Positions 58,801 through 64,000 of a stretch of 64,000 nt of DNA are shown in pieces. The notes beneath the pieces are model-generated. The model did not search any database and was not told the origin of the DNA. It saw nothing but the letters and a program-made list of their open reading frames with translations. Every line of letters starts with the position of its first letter. The stretch's first letter is position 1. A program made the position numbers and the translations under genes. This DNA is from Rhynchonema sp. JSB1_4 (lineage: Eukaryota; Nematoda; Chromadorea; Monhysterida; Xyalidae): contig JASAMV010000125.1 in assembly GCA_030248065.1 (NCBI GenBank), positions 1 through 64,000 of the forward strand, in the 5' to 3' direction.

Positions 58801-61133
58801 AATCTGTGCACCAGCAATGCTGTGACGTGAGGTAAAGTTGATTTGAATGAATTTGCCGAACCGCGACGAATTATCGTTTCTGACCGTGCGCGCGTTGCCA
58901 ATTGCCTGCGTGTGCGTGAAACATCACATCAAACATGGAATGTCGAACTTAAATTGTGTTTTTTAATTGTGTGACCAATCGTGCCACACTAATTGTGAAT
59001 TGTGCAGCGCTTTTTTGCAAACTGACTGTTTTCGACCTGTGTTTCACAGAGACGGACGGTGCACCAGGTCATTGTCTAGGAATGCACCAGATGTCGATAA
59101 TCCCAAAAAGCGAGCCGATTTCACGTATACGTTATGCTGAGCGCAGGTGCACCACTGGGCGGAATTTTCGAAACGGTAACGTCAGTTGGGTGTAAAGTCG
59201 GTGTAAGCTCGGTGGAAACATGAAACATTGCCGGCTATTAACGTGGAATTTTTTAAAATAAAGAATGCTAGCTTCGAAAATGCCACCCTATGAGTGTCCC
59301 AACGCCCAGACCGCACCTCCATAATAGGATTGGACGCGAGCACTCTTGACTCGATGCTGTCAGCGGTGTGACCAGTGTAGCTCCCGACGTGAGCAAAGTA
59401 GCGCATTGCGAATTTGGCTGACACCTGCATTAGGGTTTGTCACACAGTGGGTTTGGGCCTTGTGGGCTCCAATTGTGCAGATCTGAGCTCAGTCCAGCAC
59501 CAGGCTAGACTGGGTGGGCCCGGCCACCATGCCGGGGGTAACACCACACTCCGATGATTTTACGCAGACGTTTCACCCAATGCACTAGGGTTTGTAGTTA
59601 GATAAGTGCGGTTTGCGCGGTTAGGTATATTCTGCGGTTGGACCTGCAGTCTGACCAATGTATTACTCCTTCAAACGTTTAGGTCAACGCATGTCGTTTT
59701 ACCAAGCCCTGGTACTCTTTATGACTTTGTATCATTCCGTAAACTTGAGACAAGATTAATGCAACAAAGGGAAAAGAGTTTTAGGTATACGCACCGTTTT
59801 GCCAGCGCCCGATTCGCCGGTGACAATAATGGACTGCGGTCTATTGTGTTCCCTCATATCGTGATGTGCAGCCTCGGCCACACCGAATATATGGGGATCG
59901 ACGTCACGCACTTGACTGCCCGCGCCTCGGTAAACCTGGCAGGATACGATTGGGGAAAATGAACCATATTCACAATATTCAAACTGAAATGAAAATGGTA
60001 ACAGCAGTGAGCTTCTTTGTCCTGTTTTCGCAGACGGGCGGGCGCATCAGAACATCGCCAACGCAAATGCACCAGAAGCATCAAAACCAAATGCAGTACA
60101 TCGCACAATACTGTAAACTGTAAATGACTGCAGGCAGCGTTGCGTGTTCCGTATATCTCGAAAAGGCCCGCACCGGCGTCCAGGGCGTATGGGAATGCGT
60201 GCCATGCCGAAGGACTCAAGCTGCCAGGCAGTCATTTTTTGAAAGTTTTGCGAGTTTTTCAACGCAGCACACGTGGACGCAAGAACAAACAGTGGACGAA
60301 CTTGTATCATTTCATCAGCATACAAATGTGCCAAGTCCTTGTATGGATTGATGGCCACAAGCACAATGCCACAATACGTGTAGATCGCTCGCTGCTGGTG
60401 GAAACGCACCCACAAGTTGAACAGAACTGAAATTTTCAGCCAGACTTTGCAAACTAGAGCAATCCGTATGAAACATCAGCCCGCAACCAACCAGCGGGTT
60501 CATGAAGATAACTGAGTTCGGTCAAATCGTTTTTTCCAATCAATAAATCCGGATTTCTCAATGGCGGCAGATCATCGAGTGAGCGGATATGGAGATTCAC
60601 TGGTGTTTCAGAGGACTAGAATTGAAGGGATTTGGGGGTTTCATTTTTTACTGATCGAGAAGGCGAACCAGCAAATAGCAACTCTGAGGTGGAAACAAAC
60701 AGTGTTAAGTGCCATGGGCATAACAACAAGAGTGCTTGGCATTAAGATTTCTCTTCTGACAGTCATGTGGCTTTTCCCACTGAAATAAAACAGCAGCAAA
60801 TAATTGTGACCAACCATTTCTTGTCCCGTGTCACATGGCTGTGCCTTGACCGTACATCCCAATGATGTGATTGCTTGACACAGCTCGGCACACACCCACA
60901 CTTTGTTCTTGTCCGGCAGCCATACGCGTGTACCCTGATGTACAAAGGTGACAGGTTTGGATGATCCATGATTGGAAGGACAAAGGGTCTACCAGCAATC
61001 GAAAATTTTAGACTCGCGTGATCATTTACTGACTGAAGCAGACTGGACTACACCCACTGACCGCTTTATAATTCTCCCAAATCGCCACATTTGTGCTGTT
61101 GTTATTATTATCATTTGAATCACAGGCCGTCAT
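43888..61133 (-). CDS. Class V unconventional myosin heavy chain (about 35-40 exons)
   Basis: Myosin V walks along actin carrying vesicles and organelles. The ATG at 61133 reads [10 protein letters not shown], then the SH3-like start [19 protein letters not shown]. Motor motifs follow in order: [20 protein letters not shown] (60540), [15 protein letters not shown]-loop GESGAGKT (59795-59818), switch [10 protein letters not shown] (58850), [19 protein letters not shown] (56500), actin-binding [18 protein letters not shown] (55110), and [20 protein letters not shown]. The lever has [19 protein letters not shown] (54340) and about six IQ motifs over three exons (54060-53070). Coiled-coil exons run from 52.9 to 46.8 kb. 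The globular DIL cargo domain follows: [17 protein letters not shown] (46220), [14 protein letters not shown] (46050), [20 protein letters not shown] (44960), [20 protein letters not shown] (44650). The last exon gives a TAG at 43888. The C. elegans counterpart is HUM-2. The largest intron (about 47.3-50.1 kb) holds no recognisable gene. Confidence 0.92.
47283..50078. other. Large myosin V intron region, nothing recognised
   Basis: Coiled-coil exons flank this 2.8-kb stretch ([20 protein letters not shown] downstream, [20 protein letters not shown] upstream). Short ORFs on both strands show no domain. A small exon at 47400-47460 is possible. Confidence 0.45.
57655..57848. repeat. CpG-dense alternating purine-pyrimidine element in a myosin V intron
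   Basis: GCGTGCACGCGCGTGCACGC-type DNA is bounded by inverted AGTTGRRGTCGCGTGCGCGC ends. The middle has a small palindrome (CTAGTGCTAAACTAGG) and a C run. Alternating CG/CA steps favour Z-DNA. The Arg-rich ORFs on both strands are composition artefacts. Probably a MITE; no target duplication found. Confidence 0.65.
59150..59225. mobile_element. Terminal fragment of the GGGTGATATTTTCGAAACGG element
   Basis: GGCGGAATTTTCGAAACGGT, then CAGTTGGGTGTAAAGTCGGT and AAGCTCGGTGG, match the end of the element at 42813-43668. Only one end is present, in a myosin V intron. Confidence 0.6.
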
Positions 61134-62540
61134 TTTGAATTTTGAATCAGCGAAATTTTATTTTATCCTACAACCTCAGATTTTGAGGAACGACCATGGC
61201 GAGGCGATAGTGCGTCTGTGTGCGAGCCAAGTCCTGAAGCGGTGGAAACGATATGAAAGTGCTTGAGTTGATAATTCTAGAAACTGAAAACTCGACTTTG
61301 TTTCAAAACTGAATTTAGACATTTTCACATTTGATATTCATAATTTGTGCAAAAGAAAACAAGGACAAAACAAACGGCCGCCTACTTTTAGTAGCGTCAC
61401 CGTCAGTGACGTTTCTGACACGTTTACCGGAGATAAGAAAATGAATTTAGATAAAGACGTTTCGCGTTGGGGCCATTATACACGCACAAATTTTGTGAAA
61501 TAATTTTATATTGCGGTCAATTTTTATGGTTCATAACAGCATTAGAAGCAGCACAGCCAGAACACGGCCTTTGATGTTCATCAAATATTTAGGTACATAA
61601 CATTAAAGTTCAGCTGTTCTTAGTTTGAATCAAGTTAGTATTTTTCAAATAAACTATCAAATATTAATATATTCGTACCACTGAATATTGCTGAACATTG
61701 GATATTAAAATTGGACACCAGACGTCGTGCATCAGCACATCGGGACAACAAATACAAAAACATCATGAATCCTGAGAAAATGGTCACTAAATCTGCTGTC
61801 AAACACGTTGTACGACCCAGATTAATAGTGATTTATGCACTCATTTTATGCAAATTTGCGATTGATAAATATAAAAGAAAAACTATACAAAATCCAATCT
61901 TATCCCGCAGAGCAAACAGTCGTATTTTGTGCAAATAATGCAAAAAGAATAAAAGCGTAGCCGATGTAGGGACGCTATGAGGCTGAAGAAAACAGTAACG
62001 GAAAATAAGTGCCACTTTTTGCTAACATGAAGCGCGCGCGAAAAAAACTACACTCAAAAAGTGCGCCATACAACAAGATGTGCTTTGCGTCCAGAAACCG
62101 AAAGCACAACGCCGCGGTAGTTTAGCCGCTGTACCGTGTCCTGACCTTAGCACGTGCCTGAGGAGACGGGTTGTGTTTACACCTTCGAGTAAAACTAAGA
62201 TCACAAACCTAACTGAAAACGTGATGGACAGATTTTTTGCCATCAAAAATGAAAAATTGCGAATTCAGGGACATCAAATTTTAGTGCAGAATGAATTTGG
62301 CATTTAAACGGGTCTTAATGAGCTCCAAGTGCGAGGTGAATTTTCGTGAAAGAGCAGAGGGGCAAAGATTACGAAAATGAAATGGACAAGAACATTGGCA
62401 AAAGAATAAAAAAAGCCCATGATGTCCAATCCCAAGGCAGACCAAACCGAATTTAGTGAACAAGTGATCCACACATAAACGCAAGAACAAGCGAGAGAGA
62501 GAGCGACTAAAAACTAACAATGATAAACTGTGTGCTCCCA
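61134..62540. other. Upstream of myosin V; no gene seen
   Basis: The first few hundred bases must include the myosin V promoter, but no core element stands out. ORFs such as 61711-61938 have no domain or splice support. Confidence 0.45.
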
Positions 62541-62967
62541 CCAGGGTAGGGCAAAAAAACGTTTTTTCAAAAAATCGTTTTTTTAAAAAACGTTTTTTTA
62601 AAAAAAACGTTTTTTTAAACGCCCAGATGACCAAAATATGCCCCCAAAAAATTGGAAAACGCGGCGAGTTGTTAAGATCCCAATCAGACCCGCATCATGG
62701 GACCAACTTTGGCCGGGGTCATCATTGAAAGTCAAACTCCGTAATCGACGTATCTCGACAAAGTAAAAATTGGTCGAAAATTTTTTGAAAAAAATGGGAC
62801 AAAAAATTGATTTTCCTTGATAATGAGGGTACTTTCCCTGAAAAATCAGGGAAAATCAAGGAAATTCAGGATTTAAAAAAAACGAAATACGACCCAGGCG
62901 CTTTTTTTGTAAAAAAAACGTCGTTTTTTTAAGAAAAAACGCCGTCGTTTTTTTTGCCCAACCCTGG
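62541..62967. mobile_element. MITE with CCAGGGTTGGGC ends (copy 2, 427 bp)
   Basis: Same family as 27256-27772, with CCAGGGTAGGGC and GCCCAACCCTGG ends and an exact 6-bp duplication CTCCCA (62535-62540, 62968-62973). It lacks about 60 bp present in copy 1 near 27430-27480. Confidence 0.87.
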
Positions 62968-64000
62968 CTCCCACACGCGCCGTGCATATTTTGAGAGAAC
63001 AGTAAACATATTGGAGTCGCAAAATGTGGGTGTGCATGCTACTGCAGGAGAACTGAAAGTAGTTTGTGTGGCACCCAACTTGTCAAGTTTCACAAAATTT
63101 GCACGTGCCGGTTGCTGTAACCGTGCCTGGGCCTGGTGAACTGTGCACATTCAACAATTAGAGCTGTCTCTTTTGTCTTTGTCTGTGTCAAGAACACTTA
63201 TTGCACAACGTTACAGAACAACATTATAAAAACACCAGAGCTGCAAGTCGCCGCTGCTGCATGAAGTGAGATCACATCATAGCAGCTCGGCAAAAGGGTG
63301 CCCACAGAGTTATGCAAAAACAGCACCGCAGCATTAACGAGCAAAACAAGATCTGGTACCCGTGTATACACTAAACTAAACCCGCAAAATAATTGCGCAT
63401 GTCTGTGTGAGTCACCAGAAACGACAGCGATATTGCGAAAAACTCTGGGCACTGGAGCTGTAAAGTCGACCGCGGTTGCGAAATATCTGGCTCGACCAAA
63501 ACCGTTTTCAATATTCTGGGCTGAGTGACAAATGGGTTTGATAACACGTGATAAAAATTGGGAATATTATTTCATGTCACTATCGGAGGAACTGAGAATG
63601 AATGAAGAATTTGTTGCATAAAATGACGAACAATAATTTGTGTGTTTCAATAAGTCATGGTTTGCTTCAGCAGAGTGCAATTTTGGCATTCCAAGCAATC
63701 ATTATCGTTTTTTGGAAAAGTTGATATTATTAATGATGAAAGATTGGGAAATTATGAACGTAAGTAACCCGTCAGTATATAAAATTCAACATTGATATTG
63801 TCAAATAATGAGTTTGACATCCAATTTTGATTTGAGAAACAACAAACCTGGGAGGTATTGTTGTGTTTGAAAATATGGTACACGGAAAATATAGGTTGTA
63901 TAATCCTGGATCTTTATCAATGTGCACGAAATTCGCGAGCAAGTTATTTTCTGCCGAAATCTATGTCAATAATGGATTATACGTTCAGATTATAATGGAT
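62968..64000. other. Window end, nothing recognised
   Basis: AT-rich sequence without a supported exon, RNA gene or complete repeat. Both strands were read. Confidence 0.45.

Larger units (their letters stand above)
42050..60480. repeat. Dense field of the short motif TGATGTTTCA(C)
   Basis: Occurrences on both strands include those near 42060, 42100, 43580, 43805, 44930, 45408, 45465, 45780, 46105, 46690, 46920, 47010, 47060, 47115, 47575, 51225, 52330, 52540, 53590, 54990, 55195, 55935, 56700, 57500, 58425, 58735, 58915, 59220 and 60468. The core is ATGTTTC followed by A, rarely G. Some fall in exons, most in introns. See findings for the interpretation. Confidence 0.8.

Overview
This is nuclear DNA of an animal with many introns. 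Every recognisable gene is split by short GT-AG introns, and no gene is read as one long ORF. Three things point to a nematode: interstitial runs of the TTAGGC telomere hexamer (33982-34041, degenerate at 25478-25595), a nematode-style GT92/DUF23 glycosyltransferase, and compact genes. METTL3 is present although Caenorhabditis lacks it, so the source is more likely an early-branching lineage than a Caenorhabditis relative. Species-level placement is inference only.

Layout. 1-1.3 kb: small transposons. 1.7-3.2 kb (-): a small secreted PAN/Apple-domain protein. 2.6-6.5 kb: MITE pairs, a 280-bp-arm foldback and a 155-bp tandem repeat. 6.8-13.5 kb (-): VPS39, a HOPS tethering subunit. 14.0-18.9 kb (-): METTL3, the mRNA m6A methyltransferase. 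19.25-21.8 kb (-): three tandem acylphosphatase genes with the same three-exon plan. 22.0-25.0 kb: transposons nested four deep. 26-28.8 kb (+): an unrecognised gene whose last exons are Cys-rich. 29.45-31.15 kb (-): GT92 glycosyltransferase. 31.5-33.1 kb: an element whose terminal inverted repeats are tandem arrays. 33.4-42.0 kb (+): SCYL1, a HEAT-repeat pseudokinase of COPI trafficking. 43.9-61.1 kb (-): class V myosin, convergent with SCYL1. 61.1-64 kb: no gene seen apart from one MITE.

The genes do not form one pathway, though three of them (VPS39, SCYL1, myosin V) serve membrane traffic. The five minus-strand genes from the acylphosphatases through METTL3 to VPS39 are only about 180-550 bp apart and could be co-transcribed.

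Three signals stand out. (1) The motif TGATGTTTCA(C), core ATGTTTCA, occurs more than 40 times on both strands, mostly in and around the myosin V and SCYL1 genes; chance predicts about two. It differs by one base from the CTGTTTCA core of nematode piRNA (21U-RNA) promoters. (2) Many small hAT-like elements carry precise 8-bp target duplications, and two nests are so clean that the order of insertion can be read off. (3) One nest sits in the start of the SCYL1 coding region and could be removed as an in-frame intron, and another MITE duplicated a METTL3 3' splice site.
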